A stretch of 47,316 nt of DNA from the NCBI GenBank assembly GCA_014860625.1, contig JACZJJ010000133.1:1-47316 (forward strand), read 5' to 3'. The position numbers and the translations under genes were made by a program. Positions 9,827 through 17,977 of this stretch are shown here, piece after piece. Under the pieces are notes generated by a model, which had not been told where the DNA came from, did no database searches, and was given only the letters and a program-made list of their open reading frames with translations. This stretch comes from Bacteroidales bacterium. GTDB taxonomy: Bacteria > Bacteroidota > Bacteroidia > Bacteroidales > FEN-979. Position 1 is the stretch's first letter; every line of letters begins with the position of its first letter.

Positions 9827-10567
9827 ATGATTAGAGCGTTAATCATCGATGATGAGCAGGAAGGCAGAAACACCCTGGTGAATATGCTGAGCAGCTTCTG
9901 TAAAAATGTGGAGATCGTTGGCATGGCAGAAGATGTGAAAAGTGGTTTGCTTGCCATTGAAAAGGAAAAACCTGAGCTGGTCTTCCTTGATATCCACATG
10001 CCTGATGGCACCGGATTTGATCTGCTGCAGCAGATCCCTGAGGTTAACTTCAAGGTAGTCTTTGTCACCGCCTTTGATCAGTATGCCATGAAAGCCATAA
10101 AATTCAGTGCACTGGATTATATCTTAAAACCTGCAGAACCAGAGCAACTCATCGATGCAGTTGCCAAGTTAAAGCAACATCCCTCCGACTTTGGTATGAT
10201 CTCCAAACAGATCAGTACATTGTTCAGAAATAAAAATGGATTCGAGCGCATCACCCTTCCTACCTTTGAAGGCCTGCGCTTTATCGTGCTGAAAGATATC
10301 ATCCGCTGCGAGGCAGATAATAATTATACCAATTTCTTTCTCAGCTCCGGCGAAAAGGTGCTCGTTACACGTACCCTTAAAGAGTATGACGAAACCCTGT
10401 CGGGACTCGATTTTATCAGGGTGCACCAGTCACACCTCGTGAATTCAAAATACATCGACCGTTACATTAAAGGCGACGGCGGCTCCATCATCATGACCGA
10501 TGGTTCTAATGTAGAGGTTTCACGAAGGCGAAAAGAAGATTTTCTCAAAAAAATGGCAGAAAGCTAG
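9827..10567 (+). CDS. LytTR-family response regulator
   Basis: 246 residues. Residues 1-120 are a receiver domain with acidic pair Asp8/Asp9, phosphoacceptor Asp55 in FLDIHMPDGTGF, a conserved Thr in FVTAF and Lys in YILKPAEP. Residues ~145-243 form a LytTR DNA-binding domain (KDIIRCEADNNYTNFFL, RVHQSHLVNSKYIDRY). It forms an operon with the TPR histidine kinase 16 bases upstream and should be phosphorylated by it, then bind direct repeats in target promoters. The transcription unit ends at the terminator at 10622-10650. Regulation of the neighbouring secreted-protein array is plausible by position only. Confidence 0.93.
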   Translation: MIRALIIDDEQEGRNTLVNMLSSFCKNVEIVGMAEDVKSGLLAIEKEKPELVFLDIHMPDGTGFDLLQQIPEVNFKVVFVTAFDQYAMKAIKFSALDYILKPAEPEQLIDAVAKLKQHPSDFGMISKQISTLFRNKNGFERITLPTFEGLRFIVLKDIIRCEADNNYTNFFLSSGEKVLVTRTLKEYDETLSGLDFIRVHQSHLVNSKYIDRYIKGDGGSIIMTDGSNVEVSRRRKEDFLKKMAES

Positions 10568-10621
10568 GGAGACTGGAAAGCTTATTGGGCAGGCCGACGG
10601 TGTTGACCACCCCACGCCGAC

Positions 10622-10650
10622 AAAAGATCCCGTATCCTCGGGATTTTTTT
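10622..10650 (+). terminator. Rho-independent terminator after the LytTR gene
   Basis: A perfect 6-bp stem ATCCCG / CGGGAT around the loop TATCCT is followed by a run of T residues. The A residues before the stem extend the pairing, so it could also work on the minus strand. It closes the kinase/regulator unit 54 bases after the stop codon. Confidence 0.85.
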
Positions 10651-10703
10651 ATTTCAGGGTTTCTGATTTGGAATTTTGAGTAATTTTCGGAAAACTTTCT
10701 GCC

Positions 10704-11378
10704 ATGGAAATAAAAGTAATTGTTACCGGAGCCACAGGAATGGTTGGCAAAGGGGTGTTGCTGGAATGTCTGGAGCATCCTGCCGTTGCTGAAGTGTTGA
10801 GTATTGGTAGAAATTCTGTCGGGGTTCAGCATCCTAAATTAAAAGAGTTGATTCATCAGGATTTTTCTGACTTTTCAACGGTAGGAGATCAGCTTTCTGG
10901 ATATGATGGCTGTTTTTTCTGTATGGGAATCAGTTCCGCAGGTCTGAATGGAGAACAGTATAAACATGTCACGTACGATTCCACCTTGGCGCTCGCTTCG
11001 ATACTTGTTGAACTCGACCCGGCAATGACATTCAATTACGTTTCTGGTGAGGGAACCGACTCTTCAGAAAAAGGCAGGATGATGTGGGCACGAGTGAAGG
11101 GGAAAACAGAAAATGACCTGCTGGCCCTGGGCTTTAAACAGGCTTTCATGTTCAGACCGGGCGCCATCATTCCATTGCGGGGGATCAAATCCAGAACGAA
11201 ATTGTACCAATTCCTGTATGATTATTTTATGTGGATGATCAAAGGGATCAAAGCAATATCACCGGATTCAGTCGTTGACACAACACAGGTCGGACTGGCC
11301 ATGATCAATTCAGTGTTGAAGGGATACGATAAAAAAATCCTGAAACCGAAAGATATCATTGTGCTGGCGGGAAAATAA
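10704..11378 (+). CDS. NAD(P)-binding Rossmann-fold protein, atypical SDR / TIP30-like
   Basis: 224 residues. The N-terminus has the nucleotide-binding glycine motif VTGATGMVGKGV, as in atypical short-chain dehydrogenases of the NAD(P)H-binding / HTATIP2 (TIP30) type. The length and the later motifs (FFCMGISSAG, NYVSGEGTDSSEKG, WARVKGKTENDL, MFRPGAII) agree. The usual catalytic Tyr of YxxxK appears replaced by Trp in WARVK, so dehydrogenase activity is uncertain and a binding or sensor role is possible. It is monocistronic: the terminator lies upstream and the downstream gene converges. The substrate cannot be predicted. Confidence 0.8.
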   Translation: MEIKVIVTGATGMVGKGVLLECLEHPAVAEVLSIGRNSVGVQHPKLKELIHQDFSDFSTVGDQLSGYDGCFFCMGISSAGLNGEQYKHVTYDSTLALASILVELDPAMTFNYVSGEGTDSSEKGRMMWARVKGKTENDLLALGFKQAFMFRPGAIIPLRGIKSRTKLYQFLYDYFMWMIKGIKAISPDSVVDTTQVGLAMINSVLKGYDKKILKPKDIIVLAGK

Positions 11379-11430
11379 GGAGGACAACAAAACTCCCAAC
11401 AGTCCATCCCAGGTTATCCAGAGAAATGAA

Positions 11431-12861
11431 CTAAACAGTCTGAAACCCGAACAACCCTTTCTCCTTGATTGCCTTCTCCACATAGTTTGGCACCATCTCC
11501 TCCCAACCGGGATCTCCTTCCCGGATCATCCTCAAGACGTTGGCAGAACTGATGTAGAGCCATTCTCTCTTTACATTTGTGATATCAATGATCTTCCTGT
11601 TTTTTATCAGGTACTGATAGAGGTCTTCCTGCCCTTTCGACAAGAGCATATCCTTTGATGTGAGGAGATCTCCTGTGGCTTCCCTGGTATCTATAGAAAC
11701 TGCCGGGATGGTTGGGTAGATATACAATTTCATGTTTTCCACAAAGAGCTTTCCAAATGCCTCCAGGATGCCGCCTTTGAGGTCGGTATAGTACCTTTCG
11801 TTGATCAGTTTGAGGAATGTTGGGATCCCGATTACAATCCTCAGGTTCTTGATGGCAAACTGCGAAAAGTAACTGACCAGTTTGTAATACTCCCTGAAGG
11901 TTGAGATCATAACGTGCTGTCCCATCCCGTTGAGGAGATCGACCCGTTCAAGGAAATCCCGCTCATCGATTTCTCCCTGACGAAGCAGGTTGTTAACCGA
12001 GATCTCACAGAGTGCAATGGTGTTGTCGCGATCATAATCCTCATCCCGTTTGAAGATCCGGTAACTCGACTTCAGCATGTCAAATCCTACATTGTGAATC
12101 GGTCGGAATGTGCCCCGGAAGAGCAGGACGTTTTTCTTGTAAAGCATGTCATCCGGTTGCTGGACCTTCCCAAAGCGGTCGAACATCATAGCCGAAGTCA
12201 TACCGTTTTTCACCAGCTGAACCCCCAGCAGCCGATTGTCCACAAAGTCCAGATCCGGTCCGCGCATCCGCATCATGGTGATCTCAATTCGGTCGCGGGA
12301 GATGTTATCCATGATTGACTGGATGAACTTGACAGGATTCTCCAGGAAATGGTAACAGGCATAGATCAGGTTCACGCCGAGAATGCCCAATGTCTGTTGC
12401 TGAAGAAGGGTATCCCGTTCCAGCAGTTTGACATGAAAAAGCACTTCGTTGGGTTCGCTGCCCGGATCCTTCTGGAATCGCATCCCTATCCAGCCATGAC
12501 TGTAGTTGTCTTTCCTGAAATTCAGGGTTGCCACCGTATTGGCGAATGCAAAGAACCTTGTAGGGAGTTCCCGTTTGTCGCCAAGAACACCAACAAGATC
12601 GTTGTATTCAGCATTTAGCATCTTGCATAACCGCCCTTCCGAAACGTATTTTCCGGGTTTATTCTGGTTGTAAAGCTTATCGCTGAACAGTTTATCGTAA
12701 GCGGATATCGATTTGGCTATGGTGCCCGAAGCGCCTCCTGCCTGGAAGAATTGACGGGCTACCTCCTGTCCGCCCCCGATTTCGGCAATAGACCCGTAAA
12801 CCGACAGATCCAGGTTAAGGATTAATGCTTTCCGGTTGGTGCTGAGAATATCCCTTTCCAT
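11431..12861 (-). CDS. Conserved ~480-residue protein of unknown function
   Basis: 476 residues from the ATG at 12861; a TTG two codons earlier is possible. I recognise it as a widely conserved family found in cyanobacteria and Bacteroidota, with the signature GSIAEIGGGQEVARQFFQAG near the N-terminus followed by GASGTIAKSISAYD. Automatic annotation gives this family conflicting names, including nicotinate-nucleotide adenylyltransferase, but I see no adenylyltransferase HxGH motif and no signal peptide or membrane helix, so those names are not supported here. Later conserved stretches include LYKKNVLLFRGTFRP, MGQHVMISTFREYYKL and the end WLYISSANVLRMI. It is a soluble cytoplasmic protein, 12 bases downstream of the GlsB-like gene and probably co-transcribed with it. 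Confidence 0.75.
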   Translation of the reverse strand: MERDILSTNRKALILNLDLSVYGSIAEIGGGQEVARQFFQAGGASGTIAKSISAYDKLFSDKLYNQNKPGKYVSEGRLCKMLNAEYNDLVGVLGDKRELPTRFFAFANTVATLNFRKDNYSHGWIGMRFQKDPGSEPNEVLFHVKLLERDTLLQQQTLGILGVNLIYACYHFLENPVKFIQSIMDNISRDRIEITMMRMRGPDLDFVDNRLLGVQLVKNGMTSAMMFDRFGKVQQPDDMLYKKNVLLFRGTFRPIHNVGFDMLKSSYRIFKRDEDYDRDNTIALCEISVNNLLRQGEIDERDFLERVDLLNGMGQHVMISTFREYYKLVSYFSQFAIKNLRIVIGIPTFLKLINERYYTDLKGGILEAFGKLFVENMKLYIYPTIPAVSIDTREATGDLLTSKDMLLSKGQEDLYQYLIKNRKIIDITNVKREWLYISSANVLRMIREGDPGWEEMVPNYVEKAIKEKGLFGFQTV

Positions 12862-12873
12862 AAGCAAGAAGGG

Positions 12874-13122
12874 CTATTTCCTCTTGATCAGACCTGCAAT
12901 GATCAGCAGAATTATTGCGCCAACAACCGCAGTGATGATACCTCCGAGCCAGCTGGTGCCGAAAAGGGAACCGAATAACCATCCGCCTAAAATCCCCCCC
13001 ACAATACCAATGATGATGTTCCACAGCAGGCCGAAGCCACTTCCTTTAAATATTACACCTGCAAGCCAACCGGCAATTGCTCCGATGGCGAGAAATACCA
13101 GAATTCCAATAAGTCCGTCCAT
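12874..13122 (-). CDS. GlsB/YeaQ/YmgE-family membrane protein
   Basis: 82 residues, almost entirely hydrophobic, with three membrane helices separated by glycine-rich turns (AIGAIAGWLAGVIFKGSGFG, IVGGILGGWLFGSLFG) and a basic C-terminus IKRK. This matches the small transglycosylase-associated / GlsB stress-response membrane family in length and motifs. The family is linked to envelope stress in other bacteria; the exact function is unknown. A good promoter lies at 13166-13197 on this strand. The conserved 476-residue gene follows after 12 bases, so the two may share a transcript. Confidence 0.88.
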   Translation of the reverse strand: MDGLIGILVFLAIGAIAGWLAGVIFKGSGFGLLWNIIIGIVGGILGGWLFGSLFGTSWLGGIITAVVGAIILLIIAGLIKRK

Positions 13123-13165
13123 GATGGTTTGGTTTAAATGAAAGATAATAGTGATGGTTTCTTTT

Positions 13166-13197
13166 CAAAGGTAAGGATAAATATAGAAATAAATCAA
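13166..13197 (-). promoter_or_regulatory. Predicted Bacteroidota promoter for the GlsB-like gene
   Basis: Read on the minus strand, TTG (13197-13195) is followed after 21 bases by TACCTTTG (13173-13166), a perfect TAnnTTTG -7 box. Spacing fits the usual 19-21. The predicted transcript start would be about 35-40 bases upstream of the ATG at 13122. Confidence 0.55.
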
Positions 13198-13289
13198 TAA
13201 ATAACTTTTCATAAAACCAGTATTTATTCTTCGGGATTCCTTAAGGAAATGCCCTACTTTGGTTCCTTCATAATTTTGAAACAAATACA

Positions 13290-14581
13290 ATGAACGTTTT
13301 ATCAATTATCGGGCAGGTTTTCACCCTGGTAGGTTCGCTTGGGCTCTTCCTTTTTGGAATGAAGCTAATGAGTGATGCCCTGCAGAAAGTGGCAGGGAGC
13401 AGAATGAGACATATTCTTGGCGCCATGACTTATTTCACTTCTGGGATTTAAAATATGCCTGAGCTTCTTATCACTTCCGTTAATTGGCCTTAGCCTTCCA
13501 CTATTTTTTTCCAAGAACAGTCTGAGAAGATCATGGGGTGAATTCATCATCGGGTTTGCCATCCTGTTTATCGGGCTTCAGTTCCTGAAAGAGTCTGTTC
13601 CTGATATTCACAACAATCCAGAGTCCCTGCATTTTCTCTCATCGTTCACTGATCTCGGGTTTTTATCGATCCTGATTTTCGTTGCCATCGGAACCGTCCT
13701 GACCATCATCATCCAGTCCTCCAGTGCCACCATGGCTCTTACTCTTGTTATGTGCTACAACGGGCTGATCCCGTTTGAATTGGCAGCCGCGATGGTTTTG
13801 GGAGAAAACATCGGCACCACCATCACAGCAAACCTGGCTGCCATTGTGGCGAATGTTTCTGCGAAACGAGCCGCCAGAGCTCATCTGATTTTTAACATCT
13901 TTGGGGTACTCTGGATGCTTCCGTTATTCCACTATTTTTTACTTGCTATCAACTATTTTCTGCAAAAAAAGCATGGAGTATCCATATTAACAACTCATCT
14001 ATCCAACGTGGATTTCGGGGATGTTTTCTACCAGTGAATTATCAATTCTTCAAGCTCGGAAGGAGATATCGAATTTCGGGTTGCGCATCGAAAAGATGTT
14101 CCTTCAACTTCAATCTATGTTCACTGAAGCCAAATCGAAAAAGTACTATAAATTACAGGGCAAGATTGAAAAAGGAGAACAGATAACCGATGATCTGGAA
14201 CAAGAGATTTCGTTATACCTTACCAATGTGGCTGAAGGTGAGCTTAGCCACTACAGCTCCAAAAAAATAAAGCTGCATGCCCACCAGAATGAGTCCCTGC
14301 AAGAGTTGTTCGAGTTGATTCTTGAGGCCTTCAAAGAAATGAACCTCAACCTCGACAAGGGTTTCAGTGAGGTAGATACCGAGAGGGCTTATCTGCTGGA
14401 GGAAAAGATCAATGAGAAAAGAGACCAGATCCGGCAACAACATGTGGAAGACCTGAAAGAGAAGAAATACAAGCACAAGACGGGTGCCTATTATGGTGAT
14501 CTTTTCTCTCTCAGTGAGCGAATTGGCGATTACATCCTGAATGTAAGCGAAGCGTTCAAAGAGTACCAGGAGACTCCATAA
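13290..14581 (+). pseudogene. Na/Pi cotransporter (NptA/PhoU-tail type) broken by two internal deletions
   Basis: Three pieces of one gene lie in successive frames. The first (13290-13430) encodes MNVLSIIGQVFTLVGSLGLF and the following helix, then stops at 13449. The second (from 13431, other frame) resumes at ISLLGFK and runs through FIGLQFLKESVPDIHNN, the QSSSATMALTLVMC repeat and GENIGTTITANLAAI to about 14010, stopping at 14035. The third (to 14581) resumes at ISGMFSTSELSILQARKEI and covers the C-terminal PhoU-like domain. From the usual family layout the first gap removes the first QSSSATT repeat (roughly 60 residues) and the second a membrane segment (roughly 50 residues). Each join also shifts the frame. 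The remaining segments have no other stops and look well conserved, so loss is recent or an assembly artefact. The product would not be a functional transporter as written. Confidence 0.85.
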
Positions 14582-14590
14582 ACGAGTTGG

Positions 14591-14881
14591 CTATTTCCAC
14601 TTCCGGCTTCCGCCCTTTGTCCCGCCACCGTAGAAAAACATGATACCCAGGATAAATCCCAGGTTATACGACCATCCTGAGTTGTTCACTTCATAGATGC
14701 CGACGTCGTTGGTGAAGAGGCTGATGATGAAGGTGAACAGGGAGATGAACCCATGCCATAGGCCCATCAAGAATCCGGCAGGAGCCTCATCGAAACGGAT
14801 ATTGCCTGGAGCACAGGAGGTCAGGAATAAAATAGCGAAGATAAAGAGAGGAATCCACTTGTTCGTCACTGAATGTTTCAT
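14591..14881 (-). CDS. Small predicted lipoprotein with membrane segments
   Basis: 96 residues. The N-terminus (KWIPLFIFAILFLTSCAPG) ends in a lipobox LTSC, so it is probably lipid-anchored after cleavage before Cys. Two hydrophobic stretches follow (GLWHGFISLFTFIISLF and YNLGFILGIMFFYGGG), and the tail is basic and Gly-rich (GGGTKGGSRKWK). I recognise this as a conserved small hypothetical protein of Bacteroidota, without known function. It converges on the broken Na/Pi transporter, 9 bases apart, and lies 43 bases beyond the stop of the glycosyltransferase gene on the same strand. Confidence 0.7.
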   Translation of the reverse strand: MKHSVTNKWIPLFIFAILFLTSCAPGNIRFDEAPAGFLMGLWHGFISLFTFIISLFTNDVGIYEVNNSGWSYNLGFILGIMFFYGGGTKGGSRKWK

Positions 14882-14924
14882 GATATATCTTTTAGGGACA
14901 TGCGAAAATAGTGAAACTTATTTG

Positions 14925-16202
14925 TTAACAAGCTACATGATTCGAAGTGCGGTTGGATTTCCTCGATGAAAACAGTGAAATTACAGGATACTCCGACGGA
15001 AGGGTAATAAATTTCACAGCATTCTCTACACCATTCTCCTCTTCCATTGACTTTGCAAGCGCCTTGGATTTATCGCGGAAATGGCCTTTTTGAGTGAAAT
15101 CACTTAAAACGTTCATCAGGATTTTTGCTGTTATTCGTTTGGGTATAACTGGGGCTGGGCCTAATCCCAGTTTGTGGATCCGGTTACCCCAGTAGTATTG
15201 GTCGATGATTTGAGGGAGGATGAATTGCGGAATACCTGCTTTTGCGGCTGTGTGCACGGTGCCACTGCCACCGTGGTGGACAATTCCGGCCATTTTTGGA
15301 AAGAGAGACTGGTGACAGGTGTCGCCTACGGAATAGATCTGTTTGTGCTGCTGTCCGGGTTTCAAACCAGTCCATCCATGTCCGAGTACCACCCGTATAC
15401 CTGAACGATCAACAGCTTCTTTAATGATTGCAGCCAAATGGTTCGGATCCTTCATGGTAACGCTTCCAAATCCGATGTAAACAGGTGGCACTCCCTCTTC
15501 AATGAAGTCCAGCAATGACTGATCCAAGCCACCAACTGGCGGACTGTAGCAATATCCTGTGTAATTGAAGCGGTACCGATTGTACCAACTGTCACACGGT
15601 GGCCCCAAAGTTTCGTTGATGGCCAATAAGGTGTGACTTCTACCCGTGAAATACCGATTCGTACCCGGGGCTGCTTTTAGTCCAAATTCCTTTCGTTTCC
15701 GATTGATAAATTTCCGGATCAGGACACCCGCCATGCTGTTGATCGCCGACCACGCCAAGCTGTTAGCCATACCGGGCATGTTCTGCCAGGGGAAAAGAGG
15801 AGGAGGTTGGTTTCCTGGGAGTATAGGAGCAAAACCGATACGGAAATAGGGAATATGACGAATTTCGGCGATCGTTGGTGCCGCCATCTCATTGACACTG
15901 GTTACCAGGATATCGGCATCTTTTGTTGCTTCCAGCATGAATTGGAACTGCTCTTCGATGGATCTTGAAAAAAACGCAAGGGCCTGTCGCGTGGATCCTA
16001 ATCCACTGCCCAATCCGATCATCAGCTCTTTGCTGTCCTCCGGATAAAACGATGCGGATAAATTCAGGCGGGTGATCTCATCCCTGAAAAGGTCGGGGAC
16101 ACAAATCACTGTTTGGTGTCCTTTGCTTTGAAGTGCAGAAGCTACCTCAATAATCGGTTGCACATCCCCGCGCGACCCCCGGCTTGTCAACACAATCTTC
16201 AT
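14925..16202 (-). CDS. GT1-family glycosyltransferase (sterol/macrolide glucosyltransferase-like)
   Basis: 425 residues. The N-terminus MKIVLTSRGSRGDVQPIIEV is the classic start of the UDP-glycosyltransferase group that includes sterol 3-beta-glucosyltransferases and rhamnosyltransferases. The C-terminal half has the nucleotide-sugar motif GIVHHGGSGTVHTAAKAGIP followed by FILPQIIDQYYWGNR. It would transfer a sugar from an NDP-sugar to a lipid or other hydrophobic acceptor in the cytoplasm; the acceptor is unknown. Its ATG overlaps the stop of the radical SAM remnant (ATGA at 16202-16199), so the two are translationally coupled in one operon with the cyclase gene. The last residues (SSRKSNRTSNHVAC) are unlike the family and may be extra. 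Confidence 0.88.
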   Translation of the reverse strand: MKIVLTSRGSRGDVQPIIEVASALQSKGHQTVICVPDLFRDEITRLNLSASFYPEDSKELMIGLGSGLGSTRQALAFFSRSIEEQFQFMLEATKDADILVTSVNEMAAPTIAEIRHIPYFRIGFAPILPGNQPPPLFPWQNMPGMANSLAWSAINSMAGVLIRKFINRKRKEFGLKAAPGTNRYFTGRSHTLLAINETLGPPCDSWYNRYRFNYTGYCYSPPVGGLDQSLLDFIEEGVPPVYIGFGSVTMKDPNHLAAIIKEAVDRSGIRVVLGHGWTGLKPGQQHKQIYSVGDTCHQSLFPKMAGIVHHGGSGTVHTAAKAGIPQFILPQIIDQYYWGNRIHKLGLGPAPVIPKRITAKILMNVLSDFTQKGHFRDKSKALAKSMEEENGVENAVKFITLPSEYPVISLFSSRKSNRTSNHVAC

Positions 16203-17083
16203 GTCGTCACCGGAATCGATTCATAGTTCTCGATGGCTTCGACGTGTATCTCAGGGAGCGTGAAACCCGGAATCCTGTCGGCTTTCGCCCGGTAATGCGA
16301 CCACGGAATACGGAACAGGATCGCTCTCGGATTGAATTTGACCGACGACATGATCCAGCAGCCATGTGTACACCAGCAGTTGGCTTTGCCTCCTCCTCCA
16401 ATCTCCTGAATCTCAGCCTTCATCGCCTTCGAATAGAGAGCTCTTTTCATGTTGAAGTCATAATCCTGCAGTTTGCCAATGGCTGGGCGCACTTCACAGG
16501 AGCGGAATGCCCCGTTATGATCAACCACGATAGTGGTTTTTCCGGCGGTGCAGGACATCCCCCAATGAGTAGGAGCAAAATAGTTGGCATCCTGAATGTT
16601 GTTGACAAACCGGACAAATCCCATGAAGAATGTCTTTGCCATCGCTTTTTTCGCCCCTTTGAAATCCCTGAAAAGCCGGTTTGCCTGCTCTTCAACCAAA
16701 GGGTAAACCTTAGATCGTAAGGATTGAATCTGCTCTCTGGTCAGGGTTTTTGTGGCCGGATCACGCAGGTCGCCACGAACCACCTCAAAAAACTGGGTGG
16801 CGATCAGCTCTTTCTTTAACAGATAGACGCCTAAATTGAATGCCTCTTTATACCCATCGGGCGTGACAACGGTAGCCACATTGATAAGGAGTTTTGGATT
16901 GCTTCCATAGTTTTTCTTTACCAACGCCATTGAAGCAATGGTTTTTCTGAAGTTCCCGGGAACACCCCTGACTTTATCATGTGTATGACCCAACCCGTCA
17001 ATCGAAAAATTGAGGTGCACAGTCAAATCGGGACAACTATCCAGCAGGCGGCCGGTCTCCCGATGGATGATTTCTGTTTTCAT
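16199..17083 (-). pseudogene. Radical SAM/SPASM-type protein lacking its N-terminal cluster-binding part
   Basis: 294 residues. The sequence opens in what is normally the middle of a radical SAM domain: ETGRLLDSCPDLTVHLNFSI then DGLGHTHDKVRG. A C-terminal Cys-rich part follows (MSCTAGKTTIVVDHNG, FRSCEVRP, CWCTHGCW), resembling a SPASM-like auxiliary-cluster region. The CxxxCxxC motif that binds the catalytic 4Fe-4S cluster, and the ~100 residues around it, are absent. Upstream in frame the coding sense continues for nine codons (LINNVDELM at its end) and then meets the stop of the cyclase gene, so the 5' part of this gene appears to be deleted. It should be inactive as a radical SAM enzyme. 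It remains coupled to the glycosyltransferase by an ATGA overlap, so translation may still matter for the downstream gene. Confidence 0.75.
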
Positions 17084-17113
17084 CAGCTCATCAACATTGT
17101 TTATTAAAATAGG

Positions 17114-17842
17114 TCACACAGGGATGTAGGCATAAACGACCAGCGGGCCACCCGTTGCTCCGACAATCCTTGTTGGCGTGGTTTGGAGGTCGAATTCAAG
17201 ATGATTCCCGGCAGGTATTTCATCCAGATGAACCAGCGCCTCAACGATCATCTTTTCCCTTAAAGCCAGGTGCGAAGTCTGTAAACCCACTGGATCAACT
17301 GTCAGCGAGTCGATCCCAACCACCCTGAGGTTTTTATACGATCCCAAAAATTCAGCGGCTTCAGAAGTCAGATAGGGCAACCATTCGGGAAGATGCGGAA
17401 GATTTTTTTCGACCCATCGATCGTATCCCGTTCGAATGATCAGGGCACTTCTTGTTGACAGGATGCTTGCTAAGGGTTTGAGATCTCCTTTTCTGACTTC
17501 CGTGAGGAACCGGATTCCTTCGTTTCCGCCAGCTTCCGGTGATCCGGAGAGATCGATCAGGCATGCCTTGTGAAACGACCACGACAGGTCATACTTCTCC
17601 ATTCCATCGTGTTGCCTGTTGCCCAGAAAATGTTTCGGGGCATCGCAATGGGGGTGAAAACAATGATCCCCAAGCTCATGGGTGTAGTGTTGCCATCCAT
17701 CACGTTCGATATCGCTGATAACGGATCGGGTTGGTTTGAAATCCCCCGGGTATCCTTCCTGGTCAACTGTGAGAGGGAGTGTAAGGTCAACGACAAGATA
17801 ATTTTGCTGGCCAAGAGTGATTGTTCGGGAATTTCTGGACAT
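17114..17842 (-). CDS. Cyclase-family metal-dependent hydrolase (kynurenine formamidase-like fold)
   Basis: 242 residues. The motif GDHCFHPHCDAPKHF contains the HxDxPxH metal-binding core of the cyclase family (PF04199), whose members hydrolyse amides or lactones such as N-formylkynurenine. The usual HxGTH part is altered to HCFHPH. Later, IIRTGYDRW, YLTSEAAEFL and VVGIDSLTVDP match the family's active-site regions, and the length is typical. It is the first gene of an operon with the radical SAM remnant (31-base gap) and the glycosyltransferase. There is a perfect -7 box upstream at 17884-17877. The substrate is unknown; a kynurenine role should not be assumed. Confidence 0.82.
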   Translation of the reverse strand: MSRNSRTITLGQQNYLVVDLTLPLTVDQEGYPGDFKPTRSVISDIERDGWQHYTHELGDHCFHPHCDAPKHFLGNRQHDGMEKYDLSWSFHKACLIDLSGSPEAGGNEGIRFLTEVRKGDLKPLASILSTRSALIIRTGYDRWVEKNLPHLPEWLPYLTSEAAEFLGSYKNLRVVGIDSLTVDPVGLQTSHLALREKMIVEALVHLDEIPAGNHLEFDLQTTPTRIVGATGGPLVVYAYIPV

Positions 17843-17876
17843 GGAGAAGAGTTGGTGAGAGGATCGGTTTAGCGGT

Positions 17877-17884
17877 CAAAAATA
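17877..17884 (-). promoter_or_regulatory. -7 box of the cyclase operon promoter
   Basis: On the minus strand the sequence reads TATTTTTG, a perfect TAnnTTTG box, 35 bases before the ATG at 17842. No convincing -33 TTG/TTTG is present at the right distance. It lies back to back with the plus-strand promoter at 17895-17925. Confidence 0.4.
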
Positions 17885-17894
17885 TGAAAATCCT

Positions 17895-17925
17895 TTTGTA
17901 CATATTACCATAAGTTTTATTTTTG
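17895..17925 (+). promoter_or_regulatory. Near-ideal Bacteroidota promoter (TTTG-N19-TATTTTTG)
   Basis: TTTG at 17895-17898 is followed after exactly 19 bases by TATTTTTG at 17918-17925, the best full promoter match noticed in the window. It points at the small frameshifted gene beginning at 17978, whose ATG is preceded by an AGGAGG ribosome-binding site (17962-17967). Confidence 0.65.
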
Positions 17926-17977
17926 ACGGCGTATGGGGGGCTTTTTTCCTTACAAACTATCAGGAGGCACCGAAGTG

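Noticed and set aside
13258-13278. TTTG and TAATTTTG before the broken Na/Pi transporter as a full promoter
   Set aside because: The -7 box is perfect but the spacing to TTTG is only 9 bases instead of about 19-21; kept out as a full promoter.
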